From contig NZ_JAUFQJ010000008.1 in the NCBI RefSeq assembly GCF_030409685.1, forward strand, positions 434,001 to 498,000: a DNA stretch of 64,000 bases, given 5' to 3'. Every line of letters begins with the position of its first letter. The stretch's first letter is position 1. The notes beneath the pieces are model-generated. The model made no database searches. It worked only from the letters and a program-made list of their open reading frames with translations, and was not told the origin of the DNA. Made by a program: the position numbers and the translations under genes. This DNA is from Ferruginibacter paludis (lineage in GTDB: Bacteria > Bacteroidota > Bacteroidia > Chitinophagales > Chitinophagaceae). This document shows, in pieces, positions 17,361-27,201 of the stretch.

Positions 17361-18302
17361 TTATTTCATATGCTGAACAGCAGATGCGACTACTTTTGCA
17401 ACATCCGGCGGATCGATTGTTCTGCAATCAGGGCAGTTTTCTTTTCCTACACTATATCCATATTGCCACCATTCGGCCATCTGAACGGGATCAAAAATCA
17501 GGGAGTTGGTGGTGAGCTCCTTTTTTGAATAATAAAAATTAAGTTTAATTTTTTTATTCATTCCTTCCAGCCTGCCGATAATCAAATCATCTGTAACAAT
17601 CTGGTTCAGCATAAAAGAAAACACCCTGGAAGTGAGATCCAGTGCATTGCGGATAGGCAATTTATTCACCGGGTTTTCATTTGTTTTTAAAACAATAATA
17701 TCCAGTTCGGTAGCCCCTTTTTGAATGGCCTGGTAAATGGGCACAATGTTACCCATACCGCCGTCCGCATATTCATACCCGTTTTTTGTGACCAGGCTCA
17801 TAAAAGGTACCAGCGAAGCGGAAGCCCAAACCCACTCACAAAAATCGGTATAAGTACAGTCCTTCGCTTCCTTATATTCCACTGCCATTGTATTGAGGTT
17901 AGACACTGTAATATGAACATCATTTTTTTTGATCAGCTCAAAATCACTTTCAGTGATGGTTTTAAAAATCAGGTCACGCAGGTTCTCACTTTCGCCGAAT
18001 GTTTTCTTCCCCTCTAAAAACATTTTTACAATACCCAGGTGATTGATTTTTGTTTTATACACGTTCTTCTTCTTCTTTAACAAAAAAGGACAATTGTTAA
18101 AAATGTCATCCTGCGTAACAGTGGTAAAAACATGCTTTAATTTATCAGTATTACCAATGGATAAAAGCGGTACCAGCAGACTGCCGGTAGAACTGCCAAT
18201 AAAAATTTTATAATCCCGCTTACATACATTTATCAGGTATTCAGCAATCCCGCCAGCAAATGCGCCTTTGCTGCCGCCGCCTGAAATAACAAGTGCTTTC
18301 AT
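17361..18302 (-). CDS. Patatin-like phospholipase
   Basis: 313 residues. The oxyanion loop GGGSKGAFAGG is near the N-terminus (residues 8-18), the nucleophilic Ser is about residue 38 in GSSTG (GxSxG), and the dyad Asp is about 180 in YADGGMGN. No signal peptide, so it is cytoplasmic or membrane-peripheral, hydrolysing lipid esters. The C-terminus has a Cys pair (CPDC). It is divergent from the Hsp20 gene, with a shared 150-base upstream region. In defence systems patatins act as effectors, but nothing around this one suggests such a role. Confidence 0.9.
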   Translation of the reverse strand: MKALVISGGGSKGAFAGGIAEYLINVCKRDYKIFIGSSTGSLLVPLLSIGNTDKLKHVFTTVTQDDIFNNCPFLLKKKKNVYKTKINHLGIVKMFLEGKKTFGESENLRDLIFKTITESDFELIKKNDVHITVSNLNTMAVEYKEAKDCTYTDFCEWVWASASLVPFMSLVTKNGYEYADGGMGNIVPIYQAIQKGATELDIIVLKTNENPVNKLPIRNALDLTSRVFSFMLNQIVTDDLIIGRLEGMNKKIKLNFYYSKKELTTNSLIFDPVQMAEWWQYGYSVGKENCPDCRTIDPPDVAKVVASAVQHMK

Positions 18303-18452
18303 ACATTATTTTACAAAAGGTAGTATTTTTTTGGCTGAATTTTTGATGCACATGAGTAGTTTTTTGTCCTTCAATTTAACTGATAACTGTCATTATTTTC
18401 CCTCAAAAATTCAGCGTAACTTGAAGCTTCGGTCCACCTTAAATTAAGTCAT

Positions 18453-18902
18453 ATGAAAAATGCAAAATTGTTCCCTCCCGGCTATTCCATTTACCCCGGT
18501 CAGTTTGTTCCCTTACTAAGTGAAACTGCGGTTAAGAAAGAACTTAAAAAATCTCATACCGGAAACAGGACCATGTATCCTGCTGTAAGCCTGGCCGACG
18601 AGGCAGACTATGTTAAGGTTGAAATAGCTGTGCCCGGTGTTGTGCGGGAAGATTTTGTAGTTTACGCTGACAAAAACTTTTTAACGGTTTGTGTAACGCA
18701 TAAAGAATCGGGCATTCAACCACAAGAAAACGACGGGCAACCGGGCTTTAAAAACATCTTCTTTTATAAACGCATTGAATTGCCATTAAATGTGGATACT
18801 GCATTTATAAGTGCTGAATATAACAGCGGCGTACTGCATTTGCATATCCCCAAGTCAGTTGAGCCTGCAGCAAATATACATACCAGGATTGTGGTGTATT
18901 AA
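18453..18902 (+). CDS. Hsp20/alpha-crystallin family small heat-shock protein
   Basis: 149 residues with an alpha-crystallin domain from about residue 42 (SLADEADYVKVEIAVPGVVR) to the conserved end GVLHLHIPK. The N-terminal segment is short and the C-terminal I-x-I anchor is not clear. Family members hold unfolding proteins in an ATP-independent way. No CIRCE element is seen in the upstream 150 bases. Confidence 0.92.
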   Translation: MKNAKLFPPGYSIYPGQFVPLLSETAVKKELKKSHTGNRTMYPAVSLADEADYVKVEIAVPGVVREDFVVYADKNFLTVCVTHKESGIQPQENDGQPGFKNIFFYKRIELPLNVDTAFISAEYNSGVLHLHIPKSVEPAANIHTRIVVY

Positions 18903-18971
18903 TTTTTATTACCTGTTTTTACTTACAGCATGCATGGGAACATTTGTCATGCCAAACACTGCAGCCTGCAT

Positions 18972-19994
18972 TTATCCATTCACGAAAGGCATAACCTTTG
19001 AGCCTATCAGCCCGATAGACTGCACTAATTTTTTGTGCGAAAGCCCGGCATTGTCCATCTGAAAAGTAAGTCTGGAAATACCACCCAGGGCCTCACTATG
19101 CCTTTTAATTTTTTCAGCTACTTCTTCAGGCCCTCCTACCAGTAAAGCTCCGAACATTCCGGTTTGCGCATTAAAGTGCGAACGGGTAACCGGCGGCCAG
19201 CCACGCTCCTTCCCTATCCTGGTAAACGTTTCAGCATAGCCGGGGTAATAGTCATCTACGGCTTCTTCCGTAGTGTTGGCAACGTAACCAAGCGAATGTA
19301 AACCTACGGTCAATTGTTCCGGCGAATGACCTGCCTTTTTTCCTGCGGCCCGGTACAGATCAACCAGGGGACGAAACCGGTGTGTTTCACCACCAATGAT
19401 GGCAACCATTAAAGGCAGACCCAATGTACCGGCACGGACAAAAGAAGCCGGCGTTCCGCCAACACCGATCCAGACAGGCAAGGGATTCTGCAAAGGCCTT
19501 GGATAGATGGCCTGGTTATGTAAGGCCGGGCGAAACCTACCGGACCAGTTGACTGTTTCATTGGCACGGATTTTTAAAAGCAGGTCGAGCTTTTCGGTAA
19601 ACAGTTCGTCATAGTCTTCCAGTTTTAATCCAAATAAGGGAAACGCCTCGGTAAAAGAGCCGCGGCCTACCACCATTTCTATACGGCCTTTGGAGATCAA
19701 ATCCAGGGTAGCAAAATTTTGAAATACCCTAACCGGGTCAGCAGCACTCAATACCGTAACGGCGCTTGTAAGGCGAATGCGGTTTGTTTTAGCAGCCGCA
19801 GCAGCAAGTAGCACCGTTGGCGCAGCATCTAAAAATTCCCTGCGGTGATGCTCGCCTATTCCAAAAACATCCAGGCCGGCTTTGTCTGCAAAAACAATTC
19901 TTTCAATCAACTCATCTATCGCCTGCATGCTATCCGCTGCAGTACCGCCGGCCTTTGCTGACGCTGCGGCAAAACTATCAATTCCTATTTCCAT
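18972..19994 (-). CDS. LLM-class flavin-dependent oxidoreductase
   Basis: 340 residues of bacterial-luciferase-like TIM barrel: EIGIDSFAAASAK start, GIGEHHRREFLDAAPTVLLA, RIRLTSAVTVLSAADPVRVF, GRIEMVVGRGSF and PVWIGVGGTPASFVRAG. Such enzymes use reduced FMN or F420-like cofactors; FMN is likely in Bacteroidota. The substrate is unknown. CAAATATA at 20034-20041 reads as TATATTTG on its strand, 40 bases upstream of the start, a possible -7 box. It converges on the Hsp20 gene. Confidence 0.9.
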   Translation of the reverse strand: MEIGIDSFAAASAKAGGTAADSMQAIDELIERIVFADKAGLDVFGIGEHHRREFLDAAPTVLLAAAAAKTNRIRLTSAVTVLSAADPVRVFQNFATLDLISKGRIEMVVGRGSFTEAFPLFGLKLEDYDELFTEKLDLLLKIRANETVNWSGRFRPALHNQAIYPRPLQNPLPVWIGVGGTPASFVRAGTLGLPLMVAIIGGETHRFRPLVDLYRAAGKKAGHSPEQLTVGLHSLGYVANTTEEAVDDYYPGYAETFTRIGKERGWPPVTRSHFNAQTGMFGALLVGGPEEVAEKIKRHSEALGGISRLTFQMDNAGLSHKKLVQSIGLIGSKVMPFVNG

Positions 19995-20196
19995 TTAGTG
20001 TTTATTTAGCGTTAGCATAACTGTTTCGTCATGCAAATATAGTTGAATGAAGACAGGCATTCCAACACCAGGAGTAATCATTCCAACCCAAATTTATCGG
20101 GCAAAAGGACTGACAATACTCAATATTTTGCCGGACGATGGTCAGTGTTATTTAAATATAATGCGGGTAGCTTTCTGCCTACTAAACAGCAAGCTC

Positions 20197-21486
20197 ATGA
20201 AAAATATTTTGCTCAATATCGTCATTTCCTTTGCCTGTCTCACAGCCACTCTCTCCCTGATGTCGGCAGGCTGCGACAACGAGGAAAGCAATACGGGATA
20301 TCACTACGTTAACATACCTGGCTTTGAAGAGGCAGACTATATCCCAATGCTCAACAGCAGCAATGAGGAAATACAGTACAATGCGGTCTGTTATTTTGCC
20401 GGGCATAATTACTATGACCATTACCTGATGACCGATTCGCTCAGGAAGACTGGCAGTTATGATACTGCGCTGTTGTTATACCAGAAAATTTATCCGATGA
20501 TGAATTCAAAAAATAGCTGGGTCAGCAGTGCTGCCGTTCTGTTTATCAGTAAGTTTCAATACAACCGCCCGGCTTTTGTAAACTTTGCCCTTACAAACAC
20601 CAATCCTTCCAAAAACGTGCAGTTAGAAATAATCGCTGGGCTTTTGGAGGATTCTGCTAAAGACAGCCGGCTGCTACAGCAAAAGGTCAGCTTTCTGAAG
20701 CAGCAACCTTCCTGGCTGCTGCAAAACGGAGTGTACCAGTTAATAGGCGAACACGATTCGGTTTCTTCCGAACCATTGATCCATGAGTATAAAGAAATGA
20801 AGGACGACTATAAAAAAATACTGGTGCTGGATGTGCTGTGCAACCACATGACGGACAAAGTATTTTCGTTTGTTGCCAACGAATGGGCTTCCACAAAAAA
20901 TGAGCGCATCAAAAAAATGATTTCATCCAATATTGTATTTGGCCATAATCACCAGCAGGTGCTAAACTGGTATGCAGCACATTGGCCGGTATTAGAGCAG
21001 AACATGGAAGAAATGATTGAAATGGCATCTGAAAACAAGACCCGCAACATCAGTAGTGAAATTATTGTAATGGCGCTATCCAGGGGATGGAAACCATCTT
21101 CGGTTCTGCAGAAAAAAGGGGAAAATGAAAATGAATATGACGGTCAACCGCGTTTGTTTATCACACTGAAGTTGCATCAGCCATACCGTGATAGCAGCAG
21201 CGATAAATATTCACCTGCATTAATTGGTATAGAAAACGTACTGCTCCAAAATCCATCTTTAAAAAATGAATGGCAGGCATTCGAAAAGCGATTTACCAAA
21301 TATCCATTGCCATCAGAATTGATCAGCCAGCAAAAAAAATTAACTGCAACTTACCTGCAGCAAACTGCCATGTTGTTACAGCAATATAAAATCGATACGT
21401 CGGTGGCCAGTAATTTTATGCAGGGGATCAATTATCAGTTGAACGCATTGACGAGTTCGAGAATCAGCAGGAAAGAAAAAGAATAG
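20197..21486 (+). CDS. Putative lipoprotein of unknown function, HEAT/TPR-like helical
   Basis: 429 residues from the ATG at 20197, chosen because it begins a signal peptide (KNILLNIVISFACLTATLSL) with a lipobox-like MSAGC, lipidated Cys about residue 27. The open frame reaches back to 20047, but those codons lack signal-peptide character. The mature protein is entirely helical in pattern, with repeats such as NGVYQLIGEHDSVSSEPLIH and KKILVLDVLCNHMTDK that resemble HEAT or TPR units counting through short helices. I do not recognise a family. It converges with the alpha/beta hydrolase gene after a 15-base gap. Confidence 0.75.
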   Translation: MKNILLNIVISFACLTATLSLMSAGCDNEESNTGYHYVNIPGFEEADYIPMLNSSNEEIQYNAVCYFAGHNYYDHYLMTDSLRKTGSYDTALLLYQKIYPMMNSKNSWVSSAAVLFISKFQYNRPAFVNFALTNTNPSKNVQLEIIAGLLEDSAKDSRLLQQKVSFLKQQPSWLLQNGVYQLIGEHDSVSSEPLIHEYKEMKDDYKKILVLDVLCNHMTDKVFSFVANEWASTKNERIKKMISSNIVFGHNHQQVLNWYAAHWPVLEQNMEEMIEMASENKTRNISSEIIVMALSRGWKPSSVLQKKGENENEYDGQPRLFITLKLHQPYRDSSSDKYSPALIGIENVLLQNPSLKNEWQAFEKRFTKYPLPSELISQQKKLTATYLQQTAMLLQQYKIDTSVASNFMQGINYQLNALTSSRISRKEKE

Positions 21487-21501
21487 GTGAGGTGGTAAGC
21501 A

Positions 21502-22317
21502 CTATCGCTGATGAAAAGGTGTCACAAAAAAATCATGTACTTTTTGATTGAATTCGGCGGTGTGTTCTTCCAATGTTCCATGCCCCGAATCGGGCAATAT
21601 CCATAAATAGGCATGTGGAATATGTTTAAAAATTTGAACCGTATGTTCAAGCACAATTAAGTCATGGTCGCCGCTGATGATCAGTGAGGGGCATTGAATG
21701 GCAGTCAAATCAGTTAATGGAATATTGGGTTGCAGCCAGTCGAGCATAAATATTTTCCAGTCATTTTTCTCTTTGGCATCGGTCATTTTCTTTGAGTGCA
21801 GGGCATCGTAATGATTTTGTTCATCTTTCCATAAAGAAGGAATCAGTGCAGTAGAATCCGGCCAAAGATTGGCACCTGTTGAAGCCAGCTTAATTACTTT
21901 ACCCGGATGACGCATGGCCAGCGAAAGGGCTATAATACCCCCGTCGCTCCAACCAATTACATACGCTGAATCAATATGCATCTTGTCCAGTAATGCAGCC
22001 TCATCATCGGCCATCATTTCAAAACTCAGAGAGTCATTTGTATCTGTCGATTTACCATGCGCACGGCTATCGGTTACAATTACTTTATACTGCTTCGAAA
22101 AGTAAGGAATAATACTGGCCATACTGCGGATGCTGCCTCCGTTACCATGTATCATCAATAGCGGTTTACCATTACCGTATTCTTCTACATACATTTTCAT
22201 TCCACGCACATCATAATATTTCGCCGCGGCTTTGTTATTGCCATAATTCGCTTTCACCTGTGCACTGGTGGTACCTGAAACAATTAAACTGAGCAATGCC
22301 AACAACCAATTTTGCAT
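21502..22317 (-). CDS. Exported alpha/beta hydrolase
   Basis: 271 residues with a signal peptide (NWLLALLSLIVSGTTSAQ). Alpha/beta hydrolase motifs: oxyanion region LLMIHGNGGS, the nucleophile Ser about residue 124 in GWSDGG, the acidic residue in ISGDHDLI, and the catalytic His in DSGHGTLE. Probably a periplasmic esterase or lipase-like hydrolase of unknown substrate. It is transcribed alone. Confidence 0.9.
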   Translation of the reverse strand: MQNWLLALLSLIVSGTTSAQVKANYGNNKAAAKYYDVRGMKMYVEEYGNGKPLLMIHGNGGSIRSMASIIPYFSKQYKVIVTDSRAHGKSTDTNDSLSFEMMADDEAALLDKMHIDSAYVIGWSDGGIIALSLAMRHPGKVIKLASTGANLWPDSTALIPSLWKDEQNHYDALHSKKMTDAKEKNDWKIFMLDWLQPNIPLTDLTAIQCPSLIISGDHDLIVLEHTVQIFKHIPHAYLWILPDSGHGTLEEHTAEFNQKVHDFFVTPFHQR

Positions 22318-22405
22318 GACGATTATTTTTGCAGTAAAGATAAGATTGTCTTCACGTCAAAATACACCAGGCTGATTTATTGGGCGTACTGTACGCTCCA
22401 GCACA

Positions 22406-22726
22406 TCATACTTTCATGTGCAATTTTTCCTGTATCCAGCCGGTTGAAAAGCCATAGATGACAAGCACAATAACCAGCACCACAATGATTGCCATTACAA
22501 CTCCTGTTGAAGAATACCTGCTTCGGTGAGCCGGTTTGGCGTAGCTGGCACTGCCGTTCACCGGCAACGTTGTTTTGGCTTTAATCAGTTTACCTGCATA
22601 CCGGTTGGTAAAAATATCTATCTCAGCTTGATTGCTTACGACCTGCTCAGCCAAAAAAATTTCCTTATTATCCATCAAATCGAATGCCTGTAATGTGGCA
22701 GGCAGATCTTCACTTCTTAAGTCCAT
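22406..22726 (-). CDS. Small membrane-anchored protein of unknown function
   Basis: 106 residues: a soluble N-terminal half resembling the degenerate N-terminal DUF2007-like putative signal-transducing region (IFLAEQVVSNQAEIDIFTNR, a weak impression), a basic linker and one membrane helix at about residues 75-94 (VVMAIIVVLVIVLVIYGF), then a short tail. Topology and length suggest an inner-membrane protein with a cytoplasmic N-terminal domain. No operon partner is obvious; the hydrolase gene begins 89 bases downstream on the same strand. Confidence 0.65.
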   Translation of the reverse strand: MDLRSEDLPATLQAFDLMDNKEIFLAEQVVSNQAEIDIFTNRYAGKLIKAKTTLPVNGSASYAKPAHRSRYSSTGVVMAIIVVLVIVLVIYGFSTGWIQEKLHMKV

Positions 22727-23136
22727 TGCAGTAAATTTTAAAATTAAAAACTTACCTGTACAATTTTGCTGCCAAGGACATATTGTTCATTTAACAGGCT
22801 TATCAGAGACAACCTTCCCGCAGATGGCGCAGGTTGCCGCAAATATTGTTTAATTCATTGCTCTCTTTATAACAACTGTTTCTTAATGGAAGTCTGCTAT
22901 TCTTCTCTATTAATCTGCGGGACCGGCAGAAATTTATTCAACTAGCCACTATTGTATGACTGCCCTCTTCTCCATCCCTCAGCGGGTAATAAATTCTACT
23001 AAGCAAAAAAATACCTGCCGATCAAAACAAAAATAATTTGAACCTTAGCACCCGGCACTTGTAATATTTCTGGTGCAGAACTTGCTAAACAACAGCAAAT
23101 TTGCTTATTTCAACTTATAACTATAATAACAACAAC
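22727..23136. other. Intergenic region, 410 bases
   Basis: It lies between the divergent small membrane gene and the MDR reductase. I find no open frame with coding character, no strong hairpin and no exact promoter match. It probably holds the promoters of both flanking genes. Confidence 0.5.
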
Positions 23137-24135
23137 ATGACAACAAAACAAATAGTGCTTGCCCGGAGACCAAAAGGCCTTCCGGTGGCAGCAGATTTCA
23201 GAACAGAAAATATAACATTGCCTGCGTTGCAGGAAGGTGAAGTGTTGCTGAAAGGATTGTATTATTCCGTAGACCCTTACATGCGTGGCCGGATGAATGA
23301 CGTCAAGTCTTATTCCCCGCCCTTTCAAATTGATGCCCCCATTGCAGGTGGAGTTGTTGCCTCCGTTGTGGAAAGTAAATCTGCCAATTTTACAACCGGC
23401 GATTTGGTTACAGGCTTTCTTCCCTGGCGCACTGAAATAGTTGCTTCAGAAAAATTGATCTCTAAAATTGATACTACGCTTGCACCTGCAAGTTATTATA
23501 TCGGCATCCTGGGTATGACGGGGCTAACCGCTTATTTCGGGTTGATGCACATAGGTAAACCCAAACCGGGCGAAACGGTAGTGGTATCCGGTGCCGCCGG
23601 TGCGGTGGGTGTTGTAGTTGGCCAGCTGGCAAAAATAGCGGGCTGCCGTGTGGTTGGCATTGCCGGGTCTGATGAAAAAATAAAATTGCTGAAAGACGAA
23701 TTTGGCTTTGATGAAGCCATCAATTACAAAACCACAACGGATATGGAAAAAGCAATTGCAGCTGCTTGTCCTGGTGGTGTGGATATTTACTTTGATAACG
23801 TCGGTGGAACAATATCGGATGCGGTGATAGCCAATATCAATTTTCACGCCCGCATTCCTTTGTGCGGACAAATATCTACTTATAACAGCACTGAAGTACC
23901 GACCGGGCCACGATTGCAATCTATGTTGCTCACCCGCAGCGTATTGATGCAGGGTTTTATTATTAACGACTTTCAAAGTGAATTTGCGGAAGGCATTCAA
24001 CACCTGGCCCAATGGGTAAAAGAAGGAAAACTTAAATTCACTGAAACCATTATCCATGGCTTTGATTCACTGCCAACGGCGCTGCTGGGACTATTCAAAG
24101 GAGAAAACACCGGTAAGATGATTGTGAAAGCATAG
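23137..24135 (+). CDS. NADP-dependent MDR oxidoreductase (CurA/leukotriene-B4-dehydrogenase-like)
   Basis: 332 residues from the ATG at 23137; the frame opens at 23101 but the extra residues (poly-Asn) are unlike the family. The start VLARRPKGLP, the YYSVDPYMRGRMND segment, and the Rossmann motif SGAAGAVGVVVGQLAK identify the zinc-independent medium-chain dehydrogenases that reduce the C=C bond of enones with NADPH. No zinc ligands are present, as expected. Cytoplasmic and monocistronic. Confidence 0.92.
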   Translation: MTTKQIVLARRPKGLPVAADFRTENITLPALQEGEVLLKGLYYSVDPYMRGRMNDVKSYSPPFQIDAPIAGGVVASVVESKSANFTTGDLVTGFLPWRTEIVASEKLISKIDTTLAPASYYIGILGMTGLTAYFGLMHIGKPKPGETVVVSGAAGAVGVVVGQLAKIAGCRVVGIAGSDEKIKLLKDEFGFDEAINYKTTTDMEKAIAAACPGGVDIYFDNVGGTISDAVIANINFHARIPLCGQISTYNSTEVPTGPRLQSMLLTRSVLMQGFIINDFQSEFAEGIQHLAQWVKEGKLKFTETIIHGFDSLPTALLGLFKGENTGKMIVKA

Positions 24136-24269
24136 CTTGTTTCAACAACAAGCGTCAATCGCTATTTATTGTATGGCTGAATGGAAGCATCTTATAAAAC
24201 AAATGCTGTCGATGGATACAGGCTTCGTATTTTAGTACAACCGCCATTCATTCGTTTAAAATAACATTC

Positions 24270-25714
24270 ATGAAATTAATTTTTATTTCCGGCTGCTTAC
24301 TCGTGGCAGCGTTAAATTCCATTGCTCAAAACAACACGTTTAAAATTGGGGAAAATTTAAAGACATCAGCCGCAAAAAATATACAGGCTGGTTATGAAGA
24401 CTATAAAAGAATTGCATTAAATATTGGGGACTATGCCGAAGTCGGATTTAAAGAAAACAAAAGCTCACTCCTGTTACAAAATACACTTAGCCAGCATGGG
24501 TTTACAATTGAAGCCGGTGTAGCAGGAATGCCTACTGCATTTGTAGCCAGTTACGGAACTGGTAAACCTGTGATTGGTATTCTTGCGGAGTTTGATGCCT
24601 TACCGGGACTGTCACAGGATACCTCATTTACCAAGACGCCCATTGAAGGAAGAACAAGCGGACATGGTTGCGGCCATCACCTTTTTGGTACCGGTTCTGT
24701 AGCTGCGGCCATTGCCATTCAGCAATTGATTGAAGCTGGTAAAATCCGGGGCACCATAAAATTATATGGCACCCCGGCCGAAGAAGGTGGCGGCGGAAAA
24801 GTATACATGGTGAGGGAAGGTTTGTTTGACAATGCTGATGTAGTATTGCACTGGCACCCGGGTGATAAAAATGAAGTGACTTACAGCAGCGCACTGGCTT
24901 ACCGTTCTGCCAAATTCAGGTTTTATGGTGTTGCCGCACACGCCGCAGCTTCGCCTGAAAAAGGACGTTCAGCACTGGATGCGGTGGAAGCCATGGACAA
25001 CATGGTAAACATGATGCGGGAACATATACCGCAGGAATCCCGGATTCATTACGTAATTACAAATGGTGGCAAAGCCCCTAATGTGGTACCTGATTTCGCA
25101 GAAGTGTTTTATTATGTACGCCACCCGGAAAGAGCCACTGTTGAAATTTGTTTGAGCGGGTAACCAGGGCCGCCCGGGGTGCAGCAATGGGCACCGAAAC
25201 GAAAATGGAGTATGAAGTAATTGATGGAACACATGATTTACTGATCAACAAAACACTGGCGGCAGATATGCAGACCAACCTTGAAAAAATAGGTGGCATA
25301 ACCTATACGCCCGATGAAATAGTGTTTGCACAAAAACTGCAATCCACTTTTTTAGGTAAGATACCTTCACTGGATTCGGCGGCGATTGTTACTCCCTTGC
25401 ATACAGATAAAAGCCAGGGGTCAACCGATGTAGGTGATGTAAGTTATATTGTGCCGACTGTGGGTTTATCCACGGCTACCTGGGTGCCCGGCACAGCTGC
25501 ACACAGCTGGCAGGCGGTTGCCTGTGGCGGAAAAGACATGGGCACAAGAGGCATGATAGCAGCCGCAAAAACGCTGGCTTTCACGGCGATTGATCTGTAT
25601 TTAAACCCGGCGTTGATCAAAAAGGCAACGGATGAATTCAACACACTTAAGGGTGATTATAAATACAAACCTTTACTGGGAGACAGAAAGCCGGCATTGA
25701 ATTACAGGGATTAA
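24270..25714 (+). pseudogene. M20-family amidohydrolase (AbgB-like), interrupted by a frameshift
   Basis: The first frame (24270-25163) has a signal peptide (KLIFISGCLLVAALNSIAQ) and the M20 metal-site motifs EFDALPG and SGHGCGHHLFGTG, then HWHPGD; it ends abnormally soon after VRHPERATVE. The second frame (from about 25148 to 25714) continues with ERVTRAARGAAMGT and ends normally. Together they make about 480 residues, the full length of p-aminobenzoyl-glutamate hydrolase subunit B-like amidohydrolases. One base appears missing between 25141 and 25155. Both halves look intact otherwise, so the event is recent or a sequence error. No slippery heptamer in the right phase exists. If intact, it would cleave an amide bond of an N-acyl amino acid in the periplasm. 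Confidence 0.85.
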
Positions 25715-25826
25715 TTCGCCTGCTGCTTACAACGACTTAATTAATCTTCCACATATTCTTTAATGCTTACAGAAATGGTATAGCATCATTGTAGCAATAA
25801 ACTGGAGATACATACCTGTTATCAAC

Positions 25827-25834
25827 TATATTTG
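25827..25834 (+). promoter_or_regulatory. Candidate Bacteroidota -7 box
   Basis: TATATTTG is an exact TAnnTTTG and ends 27 bases before the ATG at 25862. No TTTG occurs at the right distance upstream. It supports the ATG at 25862 over the frame opening at 25832, which would start inside the promoter. Confidence 0.4.
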
Positions 25835-25861
25835 ATAATCCACTTCACTCAAAATTTAATC

Positions 25862-26929
25862 ATGCAAAAGCAATCACCATCCAAGCTGCTGTTACTGATT
25901 TCTGTAGGTCTGTTTTTTAGCTGCGCCAAGCAGACAGCTGTTCCTGCAGCTACCAGCCTGTCAGCTGATAAAAGTGGAGGCAATGCACTTAAACCTGTGC
26001 CATCGGTAGTAACCTATTTAACAGGAGATGCTGCAGATGTAACTACCTCACCCACTGCAGGTCTTATTTTAATGGGTGGTGGTACAGATGTGGATGCAGC
26101 CATAAAATGGTTTTTACAAAAAGCCGGTGGTGGAGATGTGGTGGTGATAAGGGCTACGGGTGCCGATGGGTATAACCAGTATATGTATGATATGGTGGGC
26201 GTAAATTCTGTTGAGACTATTATTATTGATAGCAGGACCAAGGCTGACCTTGCAGCAGTTACGCAAAAGATACGCAATGCCGAAGCGTTGTTTATCGCAG
26301 GTGGCGATCAGTGGGATTATGTTAATTACTGGAAAAATACCGGTACCGAAGACGCTATCAATTACCTGATCAATACAAAAAAGGTTACGGTGGGCGGTAC
26401 AAGTGCCGGTCTTGCAGTGATGGGTAGTATTTATTATAGTGCACAAACGGGCAGTGTAACTTCAGCCCAGGCGTTAAAAGATCCATACCATAAATACATC
26501 ACGCTGGGGCAAAATGATTTTATTGCTACTCCCCTGTTGCAAAATACCATTACAGATTCTCACTATACGCAGCGTGACAGGCAAGGCAGGCACATCACCT
26601 TTCTTGCAAGAATGATGAAGGACTTTGCATATAACAATATCAAAGGCATTGGCATAGATGAACAAACCGCAGTCTGCATCGACCAGACAGGCGCAGGCAA
26701 AGTTTATGGCATTAACCAGGCGTATTTTTTACAAAATGAAAACCTGGGGGCAGAAACCTGCATCAGCGGAACCCCACTTACCTGGAACCGCAGCGGTCTT
26801 GCAGTAAAGGCCTATAAAATCAGGGCCAGTTTAACCGGTAACGGAAGTTTCAATGCCACCAACTGGACGCTGGGTGGTGGTACAGCCTATCATTATTATG
26901 TAAACAATGGTGTACTGGTACAAAATTAA
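25862..26929 (+). CDS. Cyanophycinase-like lipoprotein, peptidase family S51
   Basis: 355 residues from the ATG at 25862. A lipoprotein signal ends at LFFSC (Cys about 21). The S51 fold is shown by ILMGGGTDVD, the IAGGDQWDYV motif and the nucleophile elbow GGTSAGLAVMG with Ser about 181; a His in DSHYTQRDRQGR is the likely partner. Relatives cleave beta-aspartyl-arginine dipeptides from cyanophycin or act as dipeptidase E. Exposure on the outer or inner membrane suggests use of external peptides. The C-terminal 60 residues form an added small beta-rich domain. Confidence 0.9.
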   Translation: MQKQSPSKLLLLISVGLFFSCAKQTAVPAATSLSADKSGGNALKPVPSVVTYLTGDAADVTTSPTAGLILMGGGTDVDAAIKWFLQKAGGGDVVVIRATGADGYNQYMYDMVGVNSVETIIIDSRTKADLAAVTQKIRNAEALFIAGGDQWDYVNYWKNTGTEDAINYLINTKKVTVGGTSAGLAVMGSIYYSAQTGSVTSAQALKDPYHKYITLGQNDFIATPLLQNTITDSHYTQRDRQGRHITFLARMMKDFAYNNIKGIGIDEQTAVCIDQTGAGKVYGINQAYFLQNENLGAETCISGTPLTWNRSGLAVKAYKIRASLTGNGSFNATNWTLGGGTAYHYYVNNGVLVQN

Positions 26930-27201
26930 TTTCGAAGCGGTTTTATAAAGCGCAACTACCATAATTGCTTCGGCATTGCTGAAGTATGAACCAGTTATTT
27001 TGTTGAACAATACATAGCGAGTAAAAGAAATTTAGGTTTTCATTTTAGTATGTAAACCTTGGTAGAAATGCAGCGTTATCAGGAATTGACCTTATTATTT
27101 TATTGAAAATTTGTCCGGTTAATAAGGTAATGAGGTTGCAGTAAATCAGGTTATTTTTCTACTAAGGTAGATGACCCGGTAACAATGATTAAAAGAAAGG
27201 C

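Noticed and set aside
17361..18302. Patatin as a phage-defence effector (CBASS-like)
   Set aside because: No cyclase/CD-NTase or other defence gene is adjacent; the neighbours are Hsp20 and metabolic genes.
23524..24057. 177-codon minus-strand frame
   Set aside because: It lies opposite the MDR reductase gene, whose motifs are unmistakable.
25130..25160. Programmed frameshift in the M20 amidohydrolase
   Set aside because: The A AAT TTG run is not in the phase needed for -1 slippage, and the family is normally a single frame.
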